Source of the DNA: Pyrus communis
Lineage: Eukaryota; Streptophyta; Magnoliopsida; Rosales; Rosaceae
Reading direction: 5' to 3'
Assembly: GCF_963583255.1 (NCBI RefSeq)
Contig: NC_084816.1
Location: 24,078,119 to 24,142,118 of the forward strand
Length of the DNA stretch: 64,000 nucleotides
Shown: positions 22,301 to 33,154 of the stretch, piece by piece
How positions within the stretch are numbered: the first letter of the stretch is position 1
How the letters are laid out: every line of letters starts with the position of its first letter
The notes under the pieces: model-generated
The model's database searches: none
What the model saw: the letters and a program-made list of their open reading frames with translations, nothing else
What the model was told of the DNA's origin: nothing
Position numbers and translations under genes: made by a program

Positions 22301-25300
22301 ATGGCTTTACCCGCTGCACATACCATTTCCCATCCTAATGTCACCACTTTTTTGACTATTAAATTAGACCGTACCAATTACCCTCTCTGGAGGGCTCAAT
22401 TCCTTCCTCTCCTTCGTAGCCGTGGTCTGCTTTCCTTTGTGGACGGCTCTACCGTTTGTCCACCTGCTTTTCTGTCTGCCGCTGATGGCACAGTGACTGA
22501 TACGGTTAATCCGCTGTATGAGGCTTGGATACAGCAAGATCAACTGGTCCTTTCTTGGTTGGCGAGTTCCTTAACTCCCAACGTTCTCTCTGTTATTGTG
22601 AACAAAGTCTGCGCTGCTGATGCGTGGCGCACTCTTCAAGACCGGTATGCGTCTTCTTCGCATAATCGGGTTGTTCAGCTCCGTGGGGAGCTCATGAATC
22701 AGCGCCGTGGTGATCTTTCCATCACGGATTTTTTGGACAAACTTAATTCTTTGGTTGATCAGCTTGCCCTGTCTGGGTCTCCCATCACTGATGAAGACTT
22801 AGTTGCGACCATAATGAACAATGTTGGTCCGTTGTATGAGCATACTGTTGCATCCATTCAAGCCCGTGAAACACCAATTTCCTATGCTGCTCTTGAAGCT
22901 CTGTTGCTTAGTGCTGAACGTCGTCAGTTGACGTTTACTCTTCCTGGTGATTCTAATGTCACTGCTATGGCTGCGACTCGTGATCATCGTATTCCTACAA
23001 ACCCACCTCGTGGTGGCTCATTCTCTGGCTCTCGTCGAGGCTCTTTCTCTGGTTCTCGGGGTGGATCTTTCTCTGGTTCTCGTGGAGGTTCCTCTTCTGG
23101 CTCTTCCTCCAATGCCCATCATCGTCCTGGTCTTTTGGGTACTGCTCCCGGTGGTCTTCCATCCCACGATCGGTTCAAGGGTGGTAAAATTCAATGTCAG
23201 ATATGTCGACGGTATGGACACTCAGCTATTGACTATTTTAATCGCATGAATGCTTCATATGAAGGACGTGTACCTTCTGCTAATCTCTCCGCCTATGCTG
23301 CTCAAAGCTCTTCTCGTGCGCCTCCTGTACCGCCTGCCACCACGTGGCTTCTCGACTCGGGTGCTAATACCCACATCACTCATGATGCTACCCAGCTTAC
23401 CAACTCCCATGAATACAATGGTACTGATCAAGTGAATGGAGTCAATGGAGGCACAGGTTTGCAAATTTCTCATATTGGAAATTCATATATTCATACCCCT
23501 ACCAAATCCTATCTTCTTTCTAATACCCTCCACTGCCCTGATGCCTCTCATAATATTCTTTCCATTAACAAATTTTCTTCTGATCATGATTGTTATTTTG
23601 TATTGCATCCTAATTATTTTCGTGTCCAGGATTCATGCACGGGGAAGATCCTTTTATCCGGCCGGAGTAGCACTGGTCTTTATCCCTATTCCAGTTTTCT
23701 TGATGCTACAAGTGCTAACAATAAAACACATGGAGCCGTTGCCTATGTTGGAGTCCGAGTGGATGATCGTGTTTGGCACTCGCGTTTGGGTCATCCATCT
23801 CCTTTCATTTTAAAACATTTAATTTCATGTAGCAAATTGTCTATTACCAGACATGTCTCTGCTTCTCTTTGTCATTCATGCCCATTAGGAAAGAGCAAGA
23901 AATTGCCATTTTCTTTGTCTACTTCTATTTCTCACTTTCCATTGCAATTAATTCATTCGGATGTTTGGTCATCACCCACCTTGTCTATTTCTGGTTTCCG
24001 TTATTATGTGGTTTTTATTGATGATTTTTCTCGTTACACTTGGTTGTATCCACTTAAGTTAAAATCGGATGTTTATGCCACTTTTGTCAAATTTAAAAAT
24101 CAAGTGGAAAATTTGTTCAATACTAAAATTAAAACTTTCCAAACGGATGGTGGTGGTGAATATGTCAACAATGCTTTTAAAACATATTTTGAAACTCATG
24201 GGATTCTTCATCGGTATACATGTCCCCATCATCCTGAGCAAAATGGTATGGCTGAACGTAAGCATCGTCATTTGGTTGAAACTGGTTTAACGTTACTAGC
24301 TCATGCTAAAATGCCTCCCACATATTGGGCTGAGGCTTTTCATACGGCAAATTATTTAATAAATCGTCTTCCAACTAAAGTTCTCAACCTTGTTTCACCA
24401 TATACTAAATTGTTTCAACGAGATCCCACATATGATTTTTTGAAAGTTTTTGGTTGTGCGTGTTTTCCGTATCTTCGTCCTTACAATAATAATAAACTTC
24501 AATTTCGATCTCGCAAATGCATTTTTCTAGGCTACTCGTTAAATCAATTGGGCTATCGTTGTCTTGATCCTCAAAATGGGCGAGTTTTTCTTTCAAAACA
24601 TGTAATTTTTTATGAATCTTCATTTCCATATGCATCCTTATGTTCTCCTAATGTTTCTGGAAAGCCTATGCCTCCTCCACCTATCCATGAAATAGGACCA
24701 TCCCACCCCCCCATCCCTAGTCAAACCCGTGACCACACATATCCCAATCCTATATCTACCCCACCACTCACCGCCTCACTACCCCCACCTCTTCAACATG
24801 TACCTGTTGCCCCTCTCCAACACGTCAACTCTTCTTTACAGCCTGCCCTCCACCTCATTCCTTCCCACTCCCCTCGGCCTGCACACTCTCAGTCACCGCT
24901 TCACCCTTCAGTCCATATACCTGAGTCCACTCCCTTGTCTCCACCACCGACATCTTCCTCTTCCAATATGAGTAATTCAATGCATCCAATGGTTACTCGA
25001 GCAAAACTTGGTATTCATAAACCGAATCCCAAGTATGCTCATGTGTCCTCTACTAATATTATTGCCGAACCTACATGTTTTTCACAGGCTCAAAAGTATC
25101 CAGAATGGCGTAAAGCTATGGCTGACGAGTTTAATGCATTACAACGTGCGGGAACATGGGTTTTAATTCCTCCTCAGTCTCACATGAATGTTCTTCCTAA
25201 CAAGTGGGTTTTTCGCATCAAGCGACGTTCTGATGGCTCAATTGAGCGCTATAAGGCTCGTTTAGTGGCCAATGGTTTTCATCAACAAGAAGGTATTGAT

Positions 25301-26728
25301 TATGGTGAGACTTTCAGTCCAGTTGTTACTCATTCTACCATCCGTATGATCTTATCCATTGCTGTGCATCTTTCTTGGCCTATACGACAATTGGATGTCC
25401 AAAATGCCTTTTTACATGGCACCATCTCTGATGCAGTTTATATGCGGCAACCCACTGGTTTTGTTGATCCACAATATCCCACTCATGTTTGTCAACTTCG
25501 ACGCTCATTATATGGATTGAAACAAGCTCCACGAGCTTGGTTTCAATGTTTTTCCAATCATTTGGAGAACTTAGGATTTGTTGCATCCCTGGCAGATTCT
25601 TCTCTATTTATTTATTCTCATGGTTCCGTCACCATCTATTTACTCATTTACGTGGATGACATACTTATAACTGGCAATCATACATCTACCATTTCCTTCT
25701 TGATTCAAGAAATGGCTCGGCTATTCTCCATGACAGACCTGGGTCCTTTAAGTTATTTTTTGGGTATGGAAGTTCATCGGTCTGCGAATGGTATGCATAT
25801 GTCTCAAGCTAAATATGTCATGGACTTACTTACACGCACCAACATGTTGGATTGCAAACCTGTCTCCACTCCTGCCATCAGTGGTCGTCGTCTCAGCTTG
25901 TATGATGGTGAACCACTTTCCAATGTAACTGAATTTCGTAGTGTAGTTGGTGCTCTTCAGTATCTCACCTTCACTCGACCAGATATCGCCTTTGCCGTCA
26001 ATCAGGTATGTCAGTACATGCATCGTCCTACTACTACTCATTGGATTGCGGTTAAACGTATCTTACGATATCTGAAGACTACTCCTGACCATGGTTTAGT
26101 ATACAAGCCAAGTTCTTTGAATCTTGTGGCTTATGCTGATGCTGACTATGCTGGTGATCCTGATGACCGTAAGTCTACTGGGGGTTACTGTATTTTTTTG
26201 GGCAACAATCTTATCTCATGGAGTTCAAAGAAGCAACGCGGGGTTTCTCGTTCGAGCACTGAATCTGAGTATCGGCAACTTGCGTATACTGCTGCCACCA
26301 TTTCCTGGTTTCGCAAGTTGTTTAATGATCTTCGTATTCCATTATCACCTCCTAAAATTTGGTGTGACAATATTTCCGCGATCTCTTTGGCATCTAATCC
26401 GGTTTTCCATACTCGCACTCGTCATGTGGAGGTGGACTATCACTACATCCGTGAAAAGGTAACTCATCGCGAACTTACTGTGGAGTTTGTTGCCACCCAA
26501 GACCAACTTGCCGATTTCCTTACCAAAGGTTTGTCCACAGCACGTTTCAATTTTCTTCTGTCCAAGCTTCCCGTTCGTCGTCGACCGCTCAACTTGCGGG
26601 GGCGTGATAAACCATCCAGCCCGCCAAGAGGAAATTCAAATATTTCCTCTGGCCAACAGAAGCCGCAACAAACGCAACAGCAGCCGCAACAAATGCAAGA
26701 ACATTTAAAAGATGCTGATAAGTCCTAG
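22301..26728 (+). CDS. Ty1-copia Gag-Pol polyprotein
   Basis: A continuous 1475-codon ORF has the copia domain order. A gag/UBN2-like region (about 1-290) is followed by a CCHC-type knuckle (about 299-312), aspartic protease LLDSGANTHIT (about 350), GAG-pre-integrase VWHSRLGHPS, an integrase core with catalytic D-D-E (HSDVW about 551; TDGGGEY; AERKHR about 651), reverse transcriptase (NKWVFRIKRR, YVDD at about 1117) and RNase H (YADADYAG, SRSSTESEY, WCDN; about 1275-1385). Integrase preceding RT separates copia from gypsy. No stops or frameshifts are present. The knuckle reads CxxCx4Hx4Y, so the last metal ligand is missing. The last 41 codons lie inside the 3' LTR. ORFs in other frames here are shadows. 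Confidence 0.95.
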   Translation: MALPAAHTISHPNVTTFLTIKLDRTNYPLWRAQFLPLLRSRGLLSFVDGSTVCPPAFLSAADGTVTDTVNPLYEAWIQQDQLVLSWLASSLTPNVLSVIVNKVCAADAWRTLQDRYASSSHNRVVQLRGELMNQRRGDLSITDFLDKLNSLVDQLALSGSPITDEDLVATIMNNVGPLYEHTVASIQARETPISYAALEALLLSAERRQLTFTLPGDSNVTAMAATRDHRIPTNPPRGGSFSGSRRGSFSGSRGGSFSGSRGGSSSGSSSNAHHRPGLLGTAPGGLPSHDRFKGGKIQCQICRRYGHSAIDYFNRMNASYEGRVPSANLSAYAAQSSSRAPPVPPATTWLLDSGANTHITHDATQLTNSHEYNGTDQVNGVNGGTGLQISHIGNSYIHTPTKSYLLSNTLHCPDASHNILSINKFSSDHDCYFVLHPNYFRVQDSCTGKILLSGRSSTGLYPYSSFLDATSANNKTHGAVAYVGVRVDDRVWHSRLGHPSPFILKHLISCSKLSITRHVSASLCHSCPLGKSKKLPFSLSTSISHFPLQLIHSDVWSSPTLSISGFRYYVVFIDDFSRYTWLYPLKLKSDVYATFVKFKNQVENLFNTKIKTFQTDGGGEYVNNAFKTYFETHGILHRYTCPHHPEQNGMAERKHRHLVETGLTLLAHAKMPPTYWAEAFHTANYLINRLPTKVLNLVSPYTKLFQRDPTYDFLKVFGCACFPYLRPYNNNKLQFRSRKCIFLGYSLNQLGYRCLDPQNGRVFLSKHVIFYESSFPYASLCSPNVSGKPMPPPPIHEIGPSHPPIPSQTRDHTYPNPISTPPLTASLPPPLQHVPVAPLQHVNSSLQPALHLIPSHSPRPAHSQSPLHPSVHIPESTPLSPPPTSSSSNMSNSMHPMVTRAKLGIHKPNPKYAHVSSTNIIAEPTCFSQAQKYPEWRKAMADEFNALQRAGTWVLIPPQSHMNVLPNKWVFRIKRRSDGSIERYKARLVANGFHQQEGIDYGETFSPVVTHSTIRMILSIAVHLSWPIRQLDVQNAFLHGTISDAVYMRQPTGFVDPQYPTHVCQLRRSLYGLKQAPRAWFQCFSNHLENLGFVASLADSSLFIYSHGSVTIYLLIYVDDILITGNHTSTISFLIQEMARLFSMTDLGPLSYFLGMEVHRSANGMHMSQAKYVMDLLTRTNMLDCKPVSTPAISGRRLSLYDGEPLSNVTEFRSVVGALQYLTFTRPDIAFAVNQVCQYMHRPTTTHWIAVKRILRYLKTTPDHGLVYKPSSLNLVAYADADYAGDPDDRKSTGGYCIFLGNNLISWSSKKQRGVSRSSTESEYRQLAYTAATISWFRKLFNDLRIPLSPPKIWCDNISAISLASNPVFHTRTRHVEVDYHYIREKVTHRELTVEFVATQDQLADFLTKGLSTARFNFLLSKLPVRRRPLNLRGRDKPSSPPRGNSNISSGQQKPQQTQQQPQQMQEHLKDADKS

Positions 26729-26814
26729 CTGTGAACTTATCTGATTTTTGTATTTTGGATTAATCCATTTATCACTTGTAATTATCACTTGTATTATCTG
26801 TTTATTTTCTATCT
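26605..26814 (+). repeat. 3' LTR of copia element, internally deleted
   Basis: 210 bp. It lacks the block containing the TATA-like box of the 5' LTR. The deletion endpoints in the intact LTR are both preceded by 'tttatt', suggesting loss by short-repeat recombination after insertion. Confidence 0.93.
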
Positions 26815-27034
26815 TATAGAAGTCGAATGGGAAATTTCACCTTTTTGAAGGGATTGGTCACAGAGAGGAGTTGTGGCCATATTTTAGGGGACCCAAGCTC
26901 TAAATTTCACCTCCAAATTTAAACAAAAACCCATATTCTCCCTCCCCTCTTGACCCCATCACCTTCACCGAGCCCAAACCCTTCCACTTCCGATGCTCTT
27001 CACTGCCACCATGTCCAACCTTCTCCTCCTCTTC

Positions 27035-27195
27035 ACCTGGCTCAAGTCCCACCCATCCTCTACTCCCACCTCGACTCCATCCCCGCCGAGACCGACAAGT
27101 GGACCCATCCTCACTTCTCTGCCCACCGCAACCTTGAGGGCCTCATCTTCGCCTGCAGTGCCCAAGACAACAAGTGCATCGCCATCTAGTACCTC
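27035..27195 (+). pseudogene. captured aminoacylase-1 (M20) gene fragment
   Basis: The frame reads ILYSHLDSIPAETDKWTHPH followed by FSAHRNLEGLIFACSAQDNK and CIAI, then a stop (tag), then YLE. This follows the plant aminoacylase-1 pattern around its first metal-binding segment (HTDVVP..KWTHPPF..HLD..IFARGSQDMK..QYLEA). Only ~55 residues of a ~430-residue enzyme remain, with substitutions at key positions and an in-frame stop, so it is a non-functional capture. It lies inside the Pack-MULE, between the copia insertion and the right TIR. Confidence 0.65.
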
Positions 27196-27689
27196 GAATT
27201 TTGGCTCAGACCATGCACCCCTACAATTTTTTCGTCGAAACCATTGCATACAAGAGTCTGGAGATGATCAACACCGATCTGGGTTTTTTGGGGTTTTGGG
27301 TGGGGTGGGGTGTAGAGGTTGCGGGGGAGATTGGATTTTTGGAGCTAGGGATGAGAGATAGTGTTTTTGATTTGGGGGTGGGCTGCTTAGGTGGGTAGAA
27401 AGGGTGGGGAAGACGATTGGGTTTATGGTTTTTTTTTTTTTTTTTTTAATTTTTTATTAAGTGTTTAGCCACGTGGCACAAATGTGGCAGCCACGTCAGC
27501 ACAAATGTGGATTCCATATTTGCCACGTCATCACTTAATGGTTTACTTAATAGATTTTCTAACGGATGTATGAAATTGAAATAAAATGATAAGTAAATGT
27601 ATGAAATTGAAATTTTTTAAAGATGTTGTAAGAAATTGAAATTGACACCAAACCTAAGGGGATAAAATGTAATTTACCCTTTCATATTT

Positions 27690-30600
27690 CATTAATAATG
27701 CGTAAACGCCACATTAATTAATAATTTTATCTCGTTGGTTTAGTGATTGATGATGCATAAGAGTTACGTTAATTAATGAAGTAATATTAGAGAGACCAAA
27801 TTTTTATATTAAATTTTGCAAACTAAATGATATGGATGTTAATAATTGAATTATTACTTAAGTGTTGATTAACGTGTTTATTTTCTATTAGTGATACATC
27901 ATTTAATTTGCAAATTTAGTTTAAAATTTTAGCTTCCTTAGCATTATCCTAATTAATGATTTCTTCTTTGTCAAAGTGATTTTACTTGGTTTGTGTTTGA
28001 TTGAATTTGTCACATGTCACGTCGTGTGATATTAAATTGTAGTACAAATATGTTGTAGTCGCAACATTAATGGAATTTGAGGGGATGAATTGGGTTGAAT
28101 TATATGATAAATCAAAATCATAATTATGTATCCATCATGTCAACTGGAGAACACCACTAATTTGTAATGCTTGTGGTTGTTGCATAACTGATTTAGAACC
28201 ACAAAACTAATACGTTTCGCGACAAACCTAGTAAGATCTTTGAGTCTCGAATGCAATAGTAGGGGTCGCTCCTATTATCTTTTCTTGTTATACAGTTGAC
28301 AGTGAGATGATGGAATCGAACTCTTACTACTAATACTCTTAACTCATAATACATGTCTTGTAATTGACCAATTTTGATATCTTAATTGGATTGTTTATGT
28401 GAACTATAGTTGAAATGAGATACAAATATACAAAATTTGGGTTTTCTTTCTTCCAAAGTTTATAAGAAGAGACATGTTATTAAGAGGTTAAAAACACATC
28501 GTCGTTAATTCTTTAACATTCATACAATTATCAAATGAAATATACGTGTTATAATAAATGGCAACTTTATGAATACCTATATATAATATTGGTAATAATA
28601 GTTCACTTATTATCCAACCAATTGAAATTACCTAGCATTCGTGTGGTGTTTTCTGTGTTCATGTCGTTTTCGTGTCATACCCGATATCTTAACGAGTCAT
28701 GTCGTGTAACACCCGTTAAAATAAACGAGAAAAATGACCCCCGAAATCAACCCGATAATATTAACAGGTAATATGACCCAACTTGTTACCTGTTAAGGAA
28801 AAGATATTTTAAACCAATAAATAATCAAATGAAAAACATAATACTAAATAAGTATATACATATCATATTGTCACGTCCAAAACATAAAAACGCATTTTTC
28901 TTTCAAGTATATATTTACATACCCAAAATAAGAGCATAATAAAAAAAAAACATTAAAACATTACAAAATATCAAATGTTTAAAAGATTTGCAAAATTAAG
29001 GACATTGAAGAACATTGGAACTTTGCACATTTTCTTCCAATCAAACCCTTCAATTATCGAAACGTGATATCAAAGATCTGAACCGTTCATCTTTTTACAT
29101 CCGTCATATGATCATGTTTTCAAAAAAGAAAATTTAAAAAATGAAATTCAGTAAGAATAACAAAACGTAAATGACAATCGACGGTTATATATAAATTTAA
29201 GGTTAATTATAGTGTTGGATTTCGAAGTTGACCCCTTCATGAAAATTGTAAAGCTTGTCACTATGAGTGATTGTATATTTTTTTTACAGTTTTTACACTT
29301 CTACAATAATTATTATTAATTTTACCCTCAAATAAAAAACATTATTCATGAGGGTTTGGAGGATTTTAAAAATCTAAACGATAATGTAAGTGTAACAATT
29401 ATCTACTCATGGAGGAATAATGATGAATCACGAGTGTTTATATATTCTTTCACATTTTTCATACTTGTATGTATGTCTTCTTAGTTCTTGCCTATACAAA
29501 TACTATACTAGTTTATTTTAATTTTGAACAACAACATGTTAAGTAAAATTTATCCTAGTAATGATCATAAGGAACTCTCATAATAAAAATAAATAAAGAC
29601 TAAAACTTTTTTTTTTAACTTATATAGAATAACAATACAAAATTATATGTTTAATATAGAATATATTGTATATATTAATATGGCTATTGTATTTTATAAT
29701 AAATCTTTTAGGAATTAAACTTTAAAATTATCAAAAAAAAAAATTTCTTAACGGTTCGAAACGGGTTACCCACGTGTTACCCGCGTGTATACACCGTTAA
29801 GAACCTATTATTAACTGGTTCCTAATGGGTCACCCGATAATAACACGATTAGTTATCGTATTGACCCGAAACCCGTTATTTTCGTGTCGTGTTAGAAACT
29901 GCTAGGTCTATTGAATGGTCATGATGGGTAGAAAATTATTCAAAGGTACCATAAACAACTGCCCATTGCATCTTAATCAAAGATCATACGATGTGAACCA
30001 CCGTACGGTAACTCAATGGTTAAGAATGAATTTTAAGCTCATATTTATACTATTATTAAGAGAACCCTCATTGTCAACTTTTTGTCACTTTTTTTCAATT
30101 TTGACCTCACTTTTTGATACACAATGTTTACATAAGGAGGGCAAAATAGTAATTTTGTAACTTTTGAGAAAATGACAATAATATCTCTATTTTTCTTTTT
30201 TTTCCTCACTTTTGATGCATAATATTTACCTAATGAGGGTAAAATGGTAATTATATAATATTAAGAAAAATATGCCCTTATTAATAGATTACATCATCAT
30301 TGTCTCATATTCTTTTTAAAAATTTTAAAAACTAATCACACTCCTTAATAAAAAAACAAAAAAGAAAATGAAATTGTTATCACACAAAGTGTGTGCGCAT
30401 CTTCTAGTTTTATATTAATGAATCAAACGATAATGGTCAAGATGAGGCTATAAAGCCTCTGTGATCCTTTTATGCCCTCAAAACGGTGGACTACAGGAGT
30501 CTTCTCGAATCCTGAAATAATGAACTGTCGTGGCGAATACGAGAACTACCCCCATCTAAGAAAAGACACATACATGTGGCCTTTTCAACAGTGGATGTCC

Positions 30601-31430
30601 GATGGTAATTTACCTGAGTAACATGATAAACGGTTAAAAATCCAAAGCGCCCCTACAGATTCACAGAGGGCCGCGAACGTACTTTTACATGGGGATCTCC
30701 CAAAATTCTGTGTACGAAGTTACCCTCTCTAGAATACGGCCAACAATCTTCGTTCCCACATAAATTAGGGGTACAATTGTCAGTCGAAAAGGATGGTATT
30801 ATTTCGATCCGCTGCCTCGTTATGGACTCAACGAGACCTGTCCCTTTTCATTCCGAGTTAAAATCGACGGCCCAGAATTGGTCCTTGCCAAGAGAAGATC
30901 TCAGCCCTTGGTTCGAGCTTGTCTTTATTAAATATTATTATATTAAAAAAGGGGAAAAAGCGTTACGAAAAGAATATATATTTGTATATTCGCTCAGAAA
31001 CTTAGGTCTTAATCAGTTAATTAATTTTTTAATCCCATAGTTTAATGGTGTGCTGAGTTGGCCTGCACGTAAAGTTGATTTTTTATTGGTGAAAAATCGT
31101 GATTAAGATATTAAAAAATAATTGATTAGTTATAAATTAAAGGGATTAATTATTAACCCCACGCATGGTTCTCCGGGAATCTCTCTCCTTCTCGGGTGGA
31201 ATGGCTTCCGACTCAGCTGTGTATATTTTTGCTCACATAATATTGGTATTCTATGTAAATAATAATAAATGAATTTTCGACAGACATTTGTCTATAAAGT
31301 TTAAGGAAAATTTTTATTAGACGATAATAAGGCCAATAATGTTTTATGTCACGGAATATTGAGTGATCAAGCACCATCATTTGAAGAAAAAAAAGTGTAA
31401 CAGATATGAGAATGATTTGTTGAATGTGTG
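27690..31430. other. A/T-rich intergenic region with repeat debris
   Basis: No gene is supported. About 27780-27960 shares a repeat with 57560-57690 ('aataattgaattattacttaa', 'acatcatttaatttg'). Bases 28630-29909 have inverted-looking ends built from 'cgtgtc' / 'gacccg' motifs. Bases 30420-30930 are unusually complex and GC-richer than their surroundings but yield no recognisable protein. Confidence 0.5.
28631..29909. repeat. possible non-autonomous element with inverted ends
   Basis: The ends read cctagca... and ...tgctagg. The adjacent ~150 bases on each side carry matching 'gtcgttttcgtgtc', 'cgggtgac' and 'gttaacgg' type words in opposite orientation. Related sequence is found twice at 35741-36150. 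No target duplication was seen, so boundaries are tentative. Confidence 0.4.
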
Positions 31431-31439
31431 AGAATAAAA

Positions 31440-31675
31440 GAAATGATAAGATTAAGAACGAGGATATCCAAGACAATGTAAGAGTGACCGCAGTTGAATA
31501 TAAGATGAGGGAAAATCGATTAAGGTGGTTTAGACATGTGAACTGAAGACCTACAAATGCTCATGTTCAAAAATTTGATTATGAGATAGAGACTCGAGAC
31601 AAAAAGGGTAGGCGAGAACCTATGAAGATTTGGAAAGAAACTTTAAGGAAAAAAAGGAGTATTTTGAGCTAACGA
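31440..31675 (+). mobile_element. LINE (L1-type) reverse-transcriptase 3' fragment
   Basis: Translation gives IKNEDIQDNVRV..., KMRENRLRWFRHVN, a stop, RPTNAHV..., KKGRREPMKIWKETL. This matches the familiar C-terminal end of plant L1 ORF2 proteins (pattern ENRLRWFGHV-RRP-x-APVR, RGRGRP-K-W-ET). Only ~75 codons remain with at least one stop, so this is a dead 5'-truncated fragment. Confidence 0.7.
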
Positions 31676-31679
31676 AAAC

Positions 31680-33149
31680 TTAGCTCAAAACCAAACGCAA
31701 TAACGTTGTAAGATTCACACAATAGACCTTACTCAATGGACTATTGTTGTTGTTTATGTAACTTTTGTTATTGGTACCCATAAAAGTTCCACCACCTATT
31801 CGTTTCAAATATTTCCTCGAACGAATTCTAGGAGATATAAACAATATATTTTCAAAAAAAATCATACTCTTCATCTTCTTCGATGCAGATGTACAATTAT
31901 AATATTTCAAGCTTATGACTTTGTTATAATGTTTTGCCCCATTGATTGATAATATATTTTATCTGTTATTTTTACCTACGAAGGTTTTGATGTATTATTT
32001 TTGTTTAAACCCATATAAATGAAGCTGCACGTCCGATGTCGATGATTAATTAGAGAAAAATATTTAATGCAAATTTAGTACACATAAGGTATACTAAATT
32101 TGTGACAGCTGAGCGAAAATATGCATGCTGGCACATAAAGCTACACATAAGTCATCGTTTATTTGTTTAAGCATAGTTTCACATGTTACATTTTTGTTAA
32201 TGTGCATCAATCGAGTTTTACAATATAGTTTAAAAGTTAGCTAATAGATAACATGCATGTTAAATTATCAAAGATCGGGAGAAAAATCGTCTATATTGAT
32301 AATATACATTTTATTTATATAGCAATTTGTCCTATATAGATAGTCATGTTGGAGAATTTTATGTATAGATTTTGTTATGAAACTTGATCATTCATTTGTT
32401 TATACCTTATAGGTTTAGAAGGTTATTCTCGCATTAAATAGTCTAGCATGTTACATTATTAAATATTGATGTGAATCAAACAAGTTTTACGACATAGTTT
32501 ATATTATTGATTGATATATAATATGCATGTTATATTGTCTAAAATTAAGTGAAATATCACCTATATTAATAAAACACATTCTATTCAATCGGGTAATTGA
32601 TTCTAACTCTGTTGTTGTGAGCATAGATTTTCATAAAGCGGTTCATCTTATTCAAATATTCACGACAAAAAAGTATTGTACGTATAGCTTAGGTTCCTAT
32701 ATATGAAACTTGTACATTTTCTTGGAGCAAGTAGGGTCGAGTAAGGTTTTCAATATTTACATCGAGGGTCCGGACAATAAGCATTTTCAATCGAGTTCAC
32801 CATGATCAAAGGGGAGAGTTACATGTTATCAATGTATAAATGTAGGCCCTTAGCTTACATCACTATCAACTTTAATATTGTCACATAAGTCATATATTTT
32901 TATCTCCTTCTAGTATTATTCTACTGTTTTTTCCTTTCCCTCAGTCGGGGGCAACAATGTGGGGAGGGTGTTGGCCGTGGAGGATCCCAAACCTACATCA
33001 CAAGTAAAATTAAAAATAAAAACCCCACATCCTATAATTTAACTTCTCACAAGAAGTTCAACTAAACTAATCAAAGAATAACACTATATATTAACTCTTT
33101 TTTTTATATCTCCATTTACAATATTTGGAATCTGAGATATTTGAAGGTT
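31680..33149. other. intergenic, no gene seen
   Basis: A/T-rich sequence. Two loosely similar blocks around 32170-32340 and 32450-32600 ('acatgcatgtta', 'gtttatat', 'aaaatcgtctat..') hint at an old duplication. Confidence 0.4.
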
Positions 33150-33154
33150 GCCTT

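Larger units (their letters stand above)
21938..26814 (+). mobile_element. Ty1-copia LTR retrotransposon, recent insertion
   Basis: This is a complete element with a 5-bp target duplication, tatag (21933-21937 and 26815-26819). The 5' LTR (21938-22251, 314 bp) and 3' LTR (26605-26814, 210 bp) are identical over the first 202 bases and the last 8. The 3' LTR lacks a 104-bp internal block (equivalent to 22140-22243). A primer-binding site tggtatca, matching the initiator tRNA-Met 3' end, follows the 5' LTR directly. A G-rich polypurine-like tract (gcgggggcg) precedes the 3' LTR. LTRs begin TG but end CT rather than CA. The single unbroken polyprotein ORF and identical LTR sequence indicate a young insertion. 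Confidence 0.95.
21476..27679. mobile_element. Pack-MULE (Mutator-like) with nested copia insertion
   Basis: The left terminal inverted repeat starts ggttaaattaca and the right one, reverse-complemented, starts gggtaaattaca. Similarity continues for ~170 bases (shared 'catttcaatttcatacattt' and 'catacatccgtt'). A perfect 9-bp target duplication, tttcatatt, flanks it (21467-21475 and 27680-27688), as expected for Mutator superfamily elements. There is no transposase. The interior holds a fragment of a cellular gene (aminoacylase-1-like, about 27035-27195), so it qualifies as a Pack-MULE. A Ty1-copia element (21938-26814) inserted into it later. Without the copia the element is ~1.3 kb. It ends ~535 bp upstream of the TIR1 start codon. 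Confidence 0.88.

Noticed and set aside
22799..26708. Many ORFs in other frames and on the opposite strand
   Set aside because: Shadows of the 1475-codon copia polyprotein.
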